This document shows positions 8,875 to 17,803 of a DNA stretch of 37,565 nt, piece after piece. The stretch is from assembly GCF_015555045.1 (NCBI RefSeq), contig NZ_JADNJQ010000002.1, positions 1 to 37,565 of the forward strand. The letters run 5' to 3'. The position numbers and the translations under genes are program-made. The notes beneath the pieces were generated by a model that ran no database searches, was not told the origin of the DNA, and worked only from the letters and a program-made list of their open reading frames with translations. Within the stretch, counting starts at the first letter, position 1; the number at the start of each line of letters is the position of its first letter. This DNA comes from Collinsella aerofaciens. Lineage in GTDB: Bacteria > Actinomycetota > Coriobacteriia > Coriobacteriales > Coriobacteriaceae.

Positions 8875-9762
8875 GTGGTTGATGGGGATGCTCGCTCTGA
8901 GCTTCTTTCTGCAGATTGGAATGGCGAATGGATACGCTTGCAAGCTGATCGGCGGCGGGCTGATGATTCTTTTGAGTGGGATAAGCGGGCTCGGCATTTT
9001 CGGCCGCTTGAGACTGCTCCGTATGCCCGGGACTTTATGAAGCTGTTGGCGTTAAAGCCTGGTGAATCCGTGCTCGATATGGGGTGTGGGGCTGGGTCGA
9101 TTGCTATTCCGCTTGCTCAGGCTGGGCATTCCGTGATTGCTGCCGACTTCTCTCCTGCCATGTTGGGCACGCTTGATGCCGGCATTGAGTACTATGAGCT
9201 CGAGGATCGCATTACGCCGCTTGAGCTTGCTTGGGATGATGATTGGGATTTGGTTGGCCCGGTCACGAAAGCGGTAGATGTTGCCTTTGCCAGTCGGTCG
9301 GTTACGACGACCAATCTAAAAGGTGCGCTTGCCAAGCTTGATCGTACGGCTCGTCGGCGTTGTGCTGTCACGATGGTCGCCAACTCCAGCCCGCGCTATG
9401 ACCTGCACCTGATGAACGCCATCGGCGCCTCGGTTACCTGCAGTAATGGCTTTGTGTATGCTTTTAATATCCTCATTCAGATGGGTGCCCTGCCGCAGGT
9501 TACGTACTTTGAATCGCCTCGTCGCGATACCTTCGATAGCCTTGAAGCGGGCGTAGCAGATTTTTCCCGTATGCTCGAGCATGGCAACGAGGATAAGGTC
9601 GACCGTCTGCGCGACTACATCGCCCAGCACATGATTGAGAACCCCCATGCCGGTGAGCCGGGCTCCAAGGGTGTGCCGCAGGGACGCTATATGCTCGACC
9701 ACGTCCGCAAGGTCCGTTGGGCGTTTATTGCATGGGAGCCGGTCTCTGCGCCCCGCTCATAG
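8875..9762 (+). CDS. Class I SAM-dependent methyltransferase
   Basis: A 295-residue Rossmann-fold methyltransferase of unknown substrate. Motif I is plain near residue 65 (VLDMGCGAGSIAIPLA), followed by an acidic motif II at the end of the second strand (VIAADFSPAML). The start is GTG at 8875, chosen because AGGAGG (8862-8867) stands seven bases upstream and the family-like sequence begins there. The frame stays open upstream to 8659, but that part runs through element A and translates to an implausible peptide. Codon use in the first half favours T-ending codons more than neighbours do, hinting at a different origin. It is followed by yhbY after about 160 bases. Confidence 0.85.
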   Translation: MVDGDARSELLSADWNGEWIRLQADRRRADDSFEWDKRARHFRPLETAPYARDFMKLLALKPGESVLDMGCGAGSIAIPLAQAGHSVIAADFSPAMLGTLDAGIEYYELEDRITPLELAWDDDWDLVGPVTKAVDVAFASRSVTTTNLKGALAKLDRTARRRCAVTMVANSSPRYDLHLMNAIGASVTCSNGFVYAFNILIQMGALPQVTYFESPRRDTFDSLEAGVADFSRMLEHGNEDKVDRLRDYIAQHMIENPHAGEPGSKGVPQGRYMLDHVRKVRWAFIAWEPVSAPRS

Positions 9763-9920
9763 CCTGTTCGCAGCCCACGCCGCCCACTCACTCGGCATCC
9801 GCATTCTTTTTGAACTGGGCAAACGCGCTCCACACCGCGCCGTTCCTGCGCTATCGTGGGACAGCTCACGTAGATTAAGGCCCCATTGCGGGGCGCCCCA
9901 TACATAGAAAGCGAGAACCC

Positions 9921-10220
9921 ATGGCACTGACAGGAGCACAGGTCAAGCAGCTTCGCAGCATGGCCCATCACCTCAACCCCGCCATCATCATCGGCAAGTC
10001 CGATGTCAACGAGGGCACCGTCGAGCAGACGGTCGCCTACCTGGAGAAGCACGAGCTCGTTAAGTGCTCCGTGCTCGATGGCTCCAGTCTTTCCGCCCGC
10101 GAAGCCGCCGAAGAGCTCGCCGAGCGCTGCCACGCCGAGGTCGTCCAGGTCATCGGCCGCAAGTTCTCGCTGTATCGCGAGTCCTCGCGCAAGGATATCG
10201 AGAAGATCAAGCTCGTCTAA
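9921..10220 (+). CDS. yhbY: YhbY/CRM-domain RNA-binding protein, ribosome assembly factor
   Basis: A 99-residue single CRM-domain protein that binds pre-50S ribosomal particles in its family. The opening LTGAQVKQLRSMAHHLNPAIIIGKSDVNEG carries the family pattern, with the GxxG-like loop IGKSDVNEG, and the protein ends with the typical VQVIGRKFSLYR. Length is that of E. coli YhbY (97). A GAAAGCGAG sequence lies before ATG. The 5' region holds a small hairpin (GCCCC-attgc-GGGGC, near 9881-9894). A terminator follows, so the gene seems to be its own unit or the last of one. Confidence 0.93.
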   Translation: MALTGAQVKQLRSMAHHLNPAIIIGKSDVNEGTVEQTVAYLEKHELVKCSVLDGSSLSAREAAEELAERCHAEVVQVIGRKFSLYRESSRKDIEKIKLV

Positions 10221-10257
10221 GAGCCAATGATCCGGCGAGCCAACACATAGCAAGCTT

Positions 10258-10292
10258 ACGGGTGCCCAAGTACTTCGGGCGCCCGTTTTTTA
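10258..10292 (+). terminator. Rho-independent terminator of yhbY
   Basis: ACGGGTGCCC and GGGCGCCCGT form a 10-bp stem with a 9-base loop, followed by TTTTTT on the plus strand. It lies 38 bases after yhbY and overlaps the end of the convergent regulator gene. Confidence 0.9.
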
Positions 10293-13289
10293 TCGCTCGA
10301 CCAACACGCGATTGAGCCGCCCCTCCACTAAGCGCTCGTATAGACGCCGCGTCTCGGGCTCGGGCACGCCATTGACCTGCTCCCTTAGATGGTGCATATG
10401 CCCGCTGTACAGCTCGACGATATCGCGCCGCCGCCCCGCCGCACTGTAGACGCGCATGGCGCAGCGCACCATATCCTCACGCGCCGTTTCCTGCCGAAGC
10501 CCCGACTCCGCCAGCCAAATCGCCGACTGCAGATCGTTTTCTTCTAGAGCGGCATTTGCTCCCTTAATCATGCAATCGATGTACTTTGACTGCATAATGC
10601 GTCGCATACGCAAAAAGTAGGTGGGATTACAGCCATTGGGAACATACAGCGGTCCGGCATAAAGCTGCTCAATCTTAAGGCACAGCTCAACTAAATGGGG
10701 CCCGCGCGCACCCGTGCGATTTCCCAAAACCTCGCGGCTTATCTGGTCAAACAGCCGTACATCGGTCTTGACGTAGTCGCCGTTGAGTCCGATGCATTCA
10801 TTTTGGATGAGCACACATGACTTGCCATCCGGCGTCGGTCCCAAAGCCGACCGCAAGCGCGATATCGTCGAGTACAGGTTGTTGCGGGCGCTATTGAACT
10901 CGGCATGGGGCCACAGCTCCATGGCCAGCGTCTCGCGGTCGACGAGCGCATCCATGCCCAGTGCAAGCCGCTCGGCAAGTGTCGCCGCCTTCTTGCGGCG
11001 CCACATTTTGTCCGTGATGGGAAATCCGTCGCGCTCGGCGCGAAACGCACCAAACATGCGAATCTCGATATGGTCGATAGTATCAACGGCTTCAACCTCG
11101 CCGGCCTGGAACAGGCGCTCGCCCTCTCCTTCCAAATCGTCGCGCAGCGAGTACCGCGACAGCTCGCGCACGGGAAGCTTCTTGCGTATCCTGCCCGCCG
11201 GCTCGCCCAGACAATGCATGGCAAGGCGCGCAAAGAGCCGATACGATGGCTCTAGAATCCCCGCACGATTCATGGACATCCAGGCCGCAAGATCGCTGTC
11301 TCGGCCCGCACAGGCCAAATGCAGCGCCACCATCCAGGCCTCCGCTCCACCAACCTGCGTCTGGCTTATATCGAGCAACTCCGCTTCCTCGCGCACCGAA
11401 ACCATCGAGGTGTTACGCAGATATGCCGCGCGCTCCAGCAGCAATGCGTTATCGCGCATGTACGCAATCGACTCCTCGGCAAGTTTGAGCACTTGGACCG
11501 CACGGAACTTTGCATTAACCGGCCGTCCCTCTGCCAGCGACTGCCAGCCTTCTAGCAACAGCCCAAACAGCTGAATCTGGTTGTCGCGCATGCGCACGGC
11601 AAAACGATCGAGCTCGTTGAACGCCGCGTCGTCGGTTACCGGCAAGCCGGAAAGGAGCCGCCGTGCCGCCAACACCATGCGCACCCAGATAGCCATCGCC
11701 TTAAGCCCACGTACGTCGAGCGCCTCCCGCACCACCGTCATCTCGTCGTCGCGCTCGTCGGTTCCCGCAAACGACCCGTCAAAGAGCTCCACCAGCATGC
11801 TATCGGCCCGTATAACAATCCCCGCGATGTCGAGCTCGCAGTCGTAGGCCTTGCTCGTTTTGAGCTGTTGTAGAACGCCGCCGTCATTTCCCCGCTCGGT
11901 CAGACAGCGTTTGACCTCGATATGCGCAGACAACATATCGAGTGCGGTATGGGATGTCTCGATTTCTGGCACGGCCAGGTTCGTAGGGAGCCCAAGCCCG
12001 TTGTCCCCATAGCAAACAGCCGTCAGCGTCTGGGCCACCCTCCATGAAACAGGGTCTATTTCGCAGGCCGCCCGTTCGCCCCCGCGTTCGACGACCGATG
12101 CCATATAGCGAGCGAGCTTTGTATTGGACACGCTGACCGCTGCCAGATATACGCCAAGCGCTTCGGCAGGCGTTGGCTCTGGAGCCGGATCGTCGGCATC
12201 GATCGTGCCCAGCGCCGCTCGGCAGATATCGGCCCCGTGCCCCGTCAGAGCCAGATCGACCCCATACTGCCCAGCAAGTTCAAGGACCGCTTCACGGTCC
12301 AAAAAGGCGTCCGCCAGGCCCATCGCCGCATCGCATCGGCCCGCCTTAAGCAAAATCCGGGCCGCCCTCGGAACAAGTTCGGGGCGAACCTCGGCCACCA
12401 ACTTACGCAAGCGCAAGCGTCCGTTATCCTCCGTGCCCAGACACGTAAAACTCCGCTCGGCGGGATCCAAGCCAAAGATCGGGTAGTCGCGCACAAAATA
12501 GGACTGGTCGACCATCGACAGCCTCACCCCGCAAGCCTCGAGTTCTGCGATATTGCCCTCGCCCATCAAAACCATGAGACATGCCACGCGAAACAGCGCA
12601 TTATTGTCGAGCGAAGCCAGATCGACAAGTGCCGCGCCATATACGTTGACAATCTCGTTTTCGAGCAGACCGGCTACGTCACCTTGGCCATACAGACCCG
12701 TCTGCAATGCCGAGACGAGCTCGGGCACGCCCTGCGTGAGCTGATAAAAGTCAAGCGATGTGCTGATCGAAAACGCCGATGCCCACGCCGAATACTCATA
12801 GGCATGCACCTTGAGCATCTGCGCATTGATCTTAACCGAATCGCCCAGCCCATGAATCAGCTGACGATTTGAAGGACGGCAGGAGATAAAGACCCCTACC
12901 CCCATAGCGCGCAGCCCACGAATCCTGTCGATGAGGTCTTCGGTATCGTGCTGATCGAGGTTTGGCACATTATCAATCGCGATAAGGGAGTGCGGTTTGT
13001 CTTTGAGTTCTTCGGTAACCACCTCGAGCTGCATAAACACCTCGCGCCCAATGGCGCGATCGGCCTCGATAATCCGCACGGGGCCTCGCGTCGGGTCGCA
13101 TTTAACCTCATGGGTGTACTGCAGCAGCACCGAGGTCTTCCCAAACCCGTCGGGCGCATAAAGAACCACGATGCCGGCCTTTCGGCCCTTGGCGATAAGC
13201 TCATTCATCAAGCGTTCGCGTCGCACCATATAGCCTCCGCCCAGCGGCATCAGCTCGAGGTCGTCTATACCGCTCAAATCGTTTACCAT
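10290..13289 (-). CDS. Large STAND-type ATPase regulator with SARP/OmpR-like DNA-binding C-terminus
   Basis: A 999-residue putative transcription regulator. An N-terminal P-loop ATPase has Walker A APDGFGKTS (near 46-54) and Walker B LIAIDNVPN (near 102-110), as in MalT-like STAND proteins. A long helical middle, probably repeats that sense a ligand, runs to about 720. From about residue 740 (IEIRMFGAFRAERDG) a winged-helix domain of the SARP/OmpR type follows (DRETLAMELWPHAEFNSARNNL, then LRSALG), then a BTAD-like helical domain to the end. SARPs usually carry the DNA-binding domain first, so this order is reversed. GAGGAG lies five bases before ATG. It stands alone; the regulon is unknown. 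Confidence 0.85.
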   Translation of the reverse strand: MVNDLSGIDDLELMPLGGGYMVRRERLMNELIAKGRKAGIVVLYAPDGFGKTSVLLQYTHEVKCDPTRGPVRIIEADRAIGREVFMQLEVVTEELKDKPHSLIAIDNVPNLDQHDTEDLIDRIRGLRAMGVGVFISCRPSNRQLIHGLGDSVKINAQMLKVHAYEYSAWASAFSISTSLDFYQLTQGVPELVSALQTGLYGQGDVAGLLENEIVNVYGAALVDLASLDNNALFRVACLMVLMGEGNIAELEACGVRLSMVDQSYFVRDYPIFGLDPAERSFTCLGTEDNGRLRLRKLVAEVRPELVPRAARILLKAGRCDAAMGLADAFLDREAVLELAGQYGVDLALTGHGADICRAALGTIDADDPAPEPTPAEALGVYLAAVSVSNTKLARYMASVVERGGERAACEIDPVSWRVAQTLTAVCYGDNGLGLPTNLAVPEIETSHTALDMLSAHIEVKRCLTERGNDGGVLQQLKTSKAYDCELDIAGIVIRADSMLVELFDGSFAGTDERDDEMTVVREALDVRGLKAMAIWVRMVLAARRLLSGLPVTDDAAFNELDRFAVRMRDNQIQLFGLLLEGWQSLAEGRPVNAKFRAVQVLKLAEESIAYMRDNALLLERAAYLRNTSMVSVREEAELLDISQTQVGGAEAWMVALHLACAGRDSDLAAWMSMNRAGILEPSYRLFARLAMHCLGEPAGRIRKKLPVRELSRYSLRDDLEGEGERLFQAGEVEAVDTIDHIEIRMFGAFRAERDGFPITDKMWRRKKAATLAERLALGMDALVDRETLAMELWPHAEFNSARNNLYSTISRLRSALGPTPDGKSCVLIQNECIGLNGDYVKTDVRLFDQISREVLGNRTGARGPHLVELCLKIEQLYAGPLYVPNGCNPTYFLRMRRIMQSKYIDCMIKGANAALEENDLQSAIWLAESGLRQETAREDMVRCAMRVYSAAGRRRDIVELYSGHMHHLREQVNGVPEPETRRLYERLVEGRLNRVLVER

Positions 13290-13676
13290 GCCCGCTCCTC
13301 AACTCGACCGTATGGACACTGTAGCCGCAAGACCATACAAGCCGCGCTATGAATAGAGCGACCTTGTGTTTTAGGTTGTCTTTTGGTACGCAAGCGGCAA
13401 GTTTTTGTACAGCGAGGGCCGATTGTTATTAATCCCCCGACTAATCGGTCTTTAAGCAGGTAAATGAGCTTGTCAGCTTGTCCCATCTAAGCGGCAGTGT
13501 AACGCAGATGAACAAGGTTCAGCCATGTCATTCAACTCGCCTAGCACCCGCTACCGTCTACGACCTTCTAGTGGCATTTTTGCATAGAATCTGATATGGA
13601 ATGAATCAAGCTGTTGGACATCCGGTATTCGTCAAGCTTACGGCAAGTTTTTGGTCAAGTGGACAGAAAGGGATAG
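13290..13676. other. Intergenic region with a repeated 13-mer
   Basis: Upstream of the STAND regulator and downstream of nagB. CGGCAAGTTTTTG occurs twice in the same orientation (13395-13407 and 13641-13653). CCGATT and AATCGG form a loose inverted repeat around 13429-13448. No coding region is supported. The repeats may be operator sites for the regulator gene, but no convincing promoter pair was found. Confidence 0.35.
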
Positions 13677-13703
13677 CAAAAAGGCCCCCGCAAAGCGGAG
13701 GCC
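13677..13703 (-). terminator. Rho-independent terminator of nagB
   Basis: On the minus strand, GGCCTCCGC-ttt-GCGGGGGCC (13683-13703, one G-U pair) is followed by TTTTT, 35 bases beyond the nagB stop. Confidence 0.88.
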
Positions 13704-13737
13704 TTAGGCAAGGTTATGTCGAGCCGCAGGATTCGCG

Positions 13738-14466
13738 CTACTCGCAGAGCGAAAGAGCGGCCTCGTCGGCAACGACAACGCAGTTGGTGTGCAGCTGCAG
13801 GATCGAAGCCGGGCACTCGGGTGTAACCGGACCATAGCACATGTCATGCACGGCCTGAGCCTTGGCCTCGCCGTTGGCGACGACCAGGATCATGCGGGCA
13901 TACATGATGGTCTGGGTACCCATGGTGTAGGCCTGACGGGGAACATCGTCGATGCTGTCGAACAGGCGGCTGTTGGCCTGAATGGTGCTCTCGGTGAGGT
14001 CGACACAGTGCGTGCCCTTGGAGAAGTGGTCATCGGGCTCGTTGAAGCCGATGTGGCCGTTGTTGCCAATGCCGAGCAGCTGCAGATCCGGGTAACCGGC
14101 GTCGGCGACGATCTTGTCGTACTCAGAGCAGGCAGCGGCGGCGTCGGGGTTGGAACCGTCGGGAACATGCGTGTTGTTCAGGTCGATGTTGATGTGATCG
14201 AAGAAGTTCTCACGCATGAAGTAGTGATAGCTCTGGGGATCGTCGTGCGAAAGGCCGCGATACTCGTCCAGGTTGTAGGTGCTGACCTCGGCAAAGTCAA
14301 CGTCACCCTTCTTGTACCAAGCAGCGAGCTGCTTGTAGGCACCGATCGGGGTGGAGCCGGTGGCAAGGCCCAGCACACAGTCGGGCTTGAGGATAACCTG
14401 GGCCGAGATGATATTAGCGGCCTTGCGGCTCATATCCTCGTAGTCTTTAGCTTTAATGATCTTCAT
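13738..14466 (-). CDS. nagB: Glucosamine-6-phosphate deaminase
   Basis: Converts glucosamine-6-phosphate to fructose-6-phosphate and ammonia, feeding amino sugars into glycolysis; cytoplasmic. The 242-residue length fits Gram-positive NagB. Visible motifs are LGLATGSTPIGAY (phosphate-binding loop, near 28-40), NLDEYRGL (near 65-72, with the catalytic Asp) and LGIGNNGHIGFNEP (near 130, with the catalytic His). The start is the ATG at 14466, preceded by GAAAGGA; the frame is open back to 14817 but translates to non-homologous, low-quality sequence. A 270-base leader separates it from the EIIA gene, so it probably has its own promoter and control. Confidence 0.95.
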   Translation of the reverse strand: MKIIKAKDYEDMSRKAANIISAQVILKPDCVLGLATGSTPIGAYKQLAAWYKKGDVDFAEVSTYNLDEYRGLSHDDPQSYHYFMRENFFDHINIDLNNTHVPDGSNPDAAAACSEYDKIVADAGYPDLQLLGIGNNGHIGFNEPDDHFSKGTHCVDLTESTIQANSRLFDSIDDVPRQAYTMGTQTIMYARMILVVANGEAKAQAVHDMCYGPVTPECPASILQLHTNCVVVADEAALSLCE

Positions 14467-14666
14467 TACGCGTCCTTTCTCGTACAAGAGAGGCAAGGCT
14501 CCCTTACAAGCACTTGCCCGCGGCCCGCGTCGGCCGCAACCAACGTGTGCGGCCACCAGGGCGAGGTCGCGTAATGTATGTGTCTCGTGTCTAACCGCGT
14601 CGAGGCCCCTGCCCGTCCACGGTGACCCAAAGCCTTTTAGCTTCGGACAACTCCCATCTTGCCACT

Positions 14667-14694
14667 GAGGGCGTCCTCTTTCAAGGGCGCCCTC
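14667..14694 (-). other. Stable hairpin in the region upstream of nagB
   Basis: GAGGGCGTCCT and AGGGCGCCCTC form a strong stem with a short loop (ctttca). On the minus strand no T-run follows, so it is not a standard terminator of the EIIA gene. It lies about 200 bases upstream of nagB, after a possible -10 TACAAT near 14716-14721, and may be part of a nagB leader. Nothing else definite is seen between 14467 and 14737. Confidence 0.4.
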
Positions 14695-14737
14695 CGTAAA
14701 CGTGTTTGAATTGTAGACTAATGGCCACGTGCACTTG

Positions 14738-15235
14738 CTAGCGCTCGCGAGCAACGATGAGCTGGTCCATCTCTTCGACATGCACGCCAACGGAGCCCTT
14801 GATGCTCGAGAACTCAACGGAGTTGCATACCAAGATGGGAACCGTCACATCGTAGCCCTCGGCAGCAATTGCCTCGCGATCGAACTCAATGAGTACATCG
14901 CCCTTATGGACGATGTCACCCACTTGCGCATGTACGGTAAAGTGCTTGCCCTCGAGCTGAACAGTGTCCAAACCAACGTGGATGAGCACGTCCAAGCCAT
15001 CGACCGTGTTAAGCGCTACGGCGTGTCCCGTGGGAAAAATAGCCTCGACCTTGGCGTCAGCCGGTGCAATCACACGCGTTCCGGTGGGCTGAATCGCCAC
15101 GCCCTGGCCCAAAAGGCCGGTGGCAAACGTCTGATCGTTTACCTCAGAGAGCGGAATGACGTCGCCCGAGATGGGAGCATCCAGCGTAAGGACTCGACCA
15201 CGCATACCAAAAGACCTTAGGACTTTAGTGAACAT
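14738..15235 (-). CDS. crr: PTS glucose-type EIIA domain protein
   Basis: A 165-residue soluble EIIA(Glc)-family phosphocarrier, receiving phosphate from HPr and passing it to a sugar EIIB. The family core is clear: APISGDVIPLSEVNDQTFATGLLGQG, the conserved GHAVAL His (residue 71) and the phosphorylated His in VLIHVGLDTV (residue 86). No EIIB/EIIC domain is attached, so it either serves separate PTS permeases or has a regulatory role. The ATG at 15235 follows GAGGGGGAG; an alternative TTG at 15256 is possible but less likely. It lies 71 bases downstream of glmM and may be co-transcribed. The neighbourhood (nagB, glmM) suggests amino-sugar metabolism. Confidence 0.9.
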   Translation of the reverse strand: MFTKVLRSFGMRGRVLTLDAPISGDVIPLSEVNDQTFATGLLGQGVAIQPTGTRVIAPADAKVEAIFPTGHAVALNTVDGLDVLIHVGLDTVQLEGKHFTVHAQVGDIVHKGDVLIEFDREAIAAEGYDVTVPILVCNSVEFSSIKGSVGVHVEEMDQLIVARER

Positions 15236-15306
15236 GCTCCCCCTCGGACATACCAATCAATCAAAATAACCTTAACAGTTTACCACTTGGCAACGGTTTT
15301 TGACCA

Positions 15307-16644
15307 TTAGGGAAGTTCGCGCTTGACAACCTCGACGATGTCGTCGACAACGCGCTGGGTCAGCTCGTGCGTCTCGGCCTCGGCCATCACGCGGACCAGC
15401 GGCTCGGTACCGCTCGGGCGCACCAGAATGCGGCCGCGGCCGTCAAGCTCCTTCTCGGCAGCAGCGACGGCATCCCAGATGGGCTGGCAATCGTCCAGAC
15501 CAGCCTTGTTGTCGGAATGCACGTTGACGAGCACCTGCGGGTACTTCTTCATGATGCCGGAAAGATCGGTGAGGGTACGACCGGTGCGCTTGAGCACGGC
15601 CAGCAGCTGCAAAGCCGTCACCAGGCCGTCACCGGTGGTGTTGTGCTCCAGGAAGATGATGTGGCCGGACTGTTCGCCGCCGATGACGGCGCCGTCCGCG
15701 AGCATACGCTCAAGAACATAACGGTCGCCCACGGCGGTCTGAACCATCTCGAAGCCCTGCTCCTTCATAGCGATGGAGAAGCCCAGGTTGCACATGACGG
15801 TCGAGACGATCTCGGAGTTGGCGAGCTTGCCGCGAGCGGCAAGGTCAGAACCGCAGATAGCCAGGATGTAGTCACCGTCGATCTCATTGCCCTCGCTGTC
15901 CACGAACAGCACGCGATCGGCGTCGCCGTCGTGGGCCAAGCCGATATCGGCGTGGGTACGCAGCACGAGCTCGCGCAGGGGCTCAAGGTGCGTAGAGCCG
16001 CACTCGACGTTGATGTCGGTGCCGCAATAATCGGTGTTGATGGCGTGGACCGTGGCGCCCAGGCGCTGCAGCGCGGCGGGCGTGGTCTGGCAGGAAGCAC
16101 CGTGACCGCAGTCGACGGCAACGACCAGGCCATCGAGCCTCAGGCCATCAAGCGTATCGATGGCATGATCGACATATGCCTTGCGGGCATCCTTCATCTT
16201 GATGATGTGGCCCACGCCGGCACCGGTCGGCAGCGTGTCGGCAGCCATGGCTTCCTCGGACATGACCCAGGCGCTGACCTCTTCCTCGACAGCATCGGGA
16301 AGCTTCATGCCCTTGCGGCTAAAGAACTTGATGCCGTTGAACTCCGGCGGATTATGCGAAGCAGAGATGACGATGCCGCCGTCGAGCTCGTTTTGAACGG
16401 TGAGCAGGGCCACGGCCGGCGTGGGGATGACGCCGCAGCAATGCGGGCGGCCGCCCTCGGCCATAATGCCGGCGGTCAGAGCGCTCTCGAGCATGGTGCC
16501 CGAAAGACGCGTGTCGCGGCCGATGCAGATATCCGGACCAAGAAACTTGGTCGCCGCGCGGCCCAGGCGAAACGCGAGGTCGCACGAGAGGCCGGCATTG
16601 GCGACGCCACGAACGCCGTCGGTACCGAAGATGTTCTGGGGCAT
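15307..16644 (-). CDS. glmM: Phosphoglucosamine mutase
   Basis: Interconverts glucosamine-6-phosphate and glucosamine-1-phosphate on the path to UDP-GlcNAc and peptidoglycan. The 445-residue length is typical. It begins FGTDGVRGVAN, has the phosphoserine loop ISASHNPPEFNG (active Ser about residue 96), the magnesium loop DGDADRVLFVD near 240 and the sugar-binding GGEQSGHI near 320, and ends with the phosphate-binding RPSGTEPLVRVMAEA. AAGGAG precedes ATG. It lies downstream of rplM-rpsI, an order also seen in other actinobacteria, but a terminator in between means read-through or a separate promoter is needed. Confidence 0.96.
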   Translation of the reverse strand: MPQNIFGTDGVRGVANAGLSCDLAFRLGRAATKFLGPDICIGRDTRLSGTMLESALTAGIMAEGGRPHCCGVIPTPAVALLTVQNELDGGIVISASHNPPEFNGIKFFSRKGMKLPDAVEEEVSAWVMSEEAMAADTLPTGAGVGHIIKMKDARKAYVDHAIDTLDGLRLDGLVVAVDCGHGASCQTTPAALQRLGATVHAINTDYCGTDINVECGSTHLEPLRELVLRTHADIGLAHDGDADRVLFVDSEGNEIDGDYILAICGSDLAARGKLANSEIVSTVMCNLGFSIAMKEQGFEMVQTAVGDRYVLERMLADGAVIGGEQSGHIIFLEHNTTGDGLVTALQLLAVLKRTGRTLTDLSGIMKKYPQVLVNVHSDNKAGLDDCQPIWDAVAAAEKELDGRGRILVRPSGTEPLVRVMAEAETHELTQRVVDDIVEVVKRELP

Positions 16645-16693
16645 AGGATCGCTCCTTCCCTAGCAGGCGATATGCAACCGCCCGCCCTAGTCG

Positions 16694-16739
16694 AAAAAGA
16701 AAAGCGGGACCCGCCGAGGAATCGGCAGGCCCCGCTTGT
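16694..16739 (-). terminator. Rho-independent terminator after rpsI
   Basis: On the minus strand AAGCGGG-GCCTGCCG-attcct-CGGCGGGTCCCGCTT forms a long hairpin (16703-16739), followed by TTTTCTTTTT. It closes the rplM-rpsI operon about 30 bases after rpsI. Confidence 0.9.
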
Positions 16740-16767
16740 ACATTGTATCTCGAAAGGAGATAAAACC

Positions 16768-17163
<396 letters not shown>

Positions 17164-17165
17164 CT

Positions 17166-17609
17166 TTAAGCCTCCAGCTCAATCTTCGTGGGGTTCTGGG
17201 CAGCATGCGGATGCTCGGTGCCAGCGTAGACCTTAAGCTTGGTCATCTGGGCACGGCCGAGGGTGGTCTTGGGCAGCATACCGCGAACGGCGCGCTCGAT
17301 AACCTTCTCCGGGTGCTTCTCCATAGCCTGGCGGAAGCTCTCAGCCTTGAGGCCGCCGTTGTAGCCGCTGTGGCGATAATAGGTCTTCGTGTCGGCCTTG
17401 TTACCGGTAAGCTGGACCTTATCGGCGTTGATGACGACAACGAAGTCGCCGCAGTCGCTGTTGGGCGTGAACTGGGGCTTGTTCTTACCGCGCAGGATCA
17501 TTGCGATCTGGGTGGCAAGACGGCCCAGGACAGCACCATCGGCGTCGACGAGAACCCAGTTGCGCTGGACCTCGCCCTGCTTGGCGTAGTGAGTCGATTT
17601 CGAAATCAC
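17166..17609 (-). CDS. rplM: 50S ribosomal protein L13
   Basis: Early-assembly large-subunit protein. The 147 residues carry [19 protein letters not shown], the [16 protein letters not shown] stretch and [17 protein letters not shown] typical of L13. The start is GTG at 17609 with GGAGG upstream at a 7-base spacing; the next in-frame ATG lies far inside the conserved domain. First gene of the rplM-rpsI operon with a strong promoter upstream. Confidence 0.97.
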   Translation of the reverse strand: MISKSTHYAKQGEVQRNWVLVDADGAVLGRLATQIAMILRGKNKPQFTPNSDCGDFVVVINADKVQLTGNKADTKTYYRHSGYNGGLKAESFRQAMEKHPEKVIERAVRGMLPKTTLGRAQMTKLKVYAGTEHPHAAQNPTKIELEA

Positions 17610-17703
17610 TTAGACTCCTCCATGTACAGTACGTGTTGTTACAGAGATTCACGGGGCTCTGCAAGTAACCCGTCCATATTACCCCGCTCGCCGTACGAGT
17701 CAA
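17610..17703 (-). promoter_or_regulatory. rplM-rpsI promoter and leader
   Basis: Minus-strand TTGACT (17698-17703), a 16-base spacer and TAATAT (17676-17681) form a strong vegetative promoter. The leader of about 60 bases contains CAGAG and CTCTG able to pair (about 17643-17663), a small hairpin just before the ribosome binding site. A ribosomal-protein feedback role for the hairpin is possible but not shown. Confidence 0.75.
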
Positions 17704-17803
17704 CAGGTATTTTGGCTCCGACCAGAGTTTCTGCACATGTCATCCACGAGCCATAATTTTTCCAGCTCTTTAGCTGTTGTCATTTTTTGAGGGTTCGCCG
17801 TCG

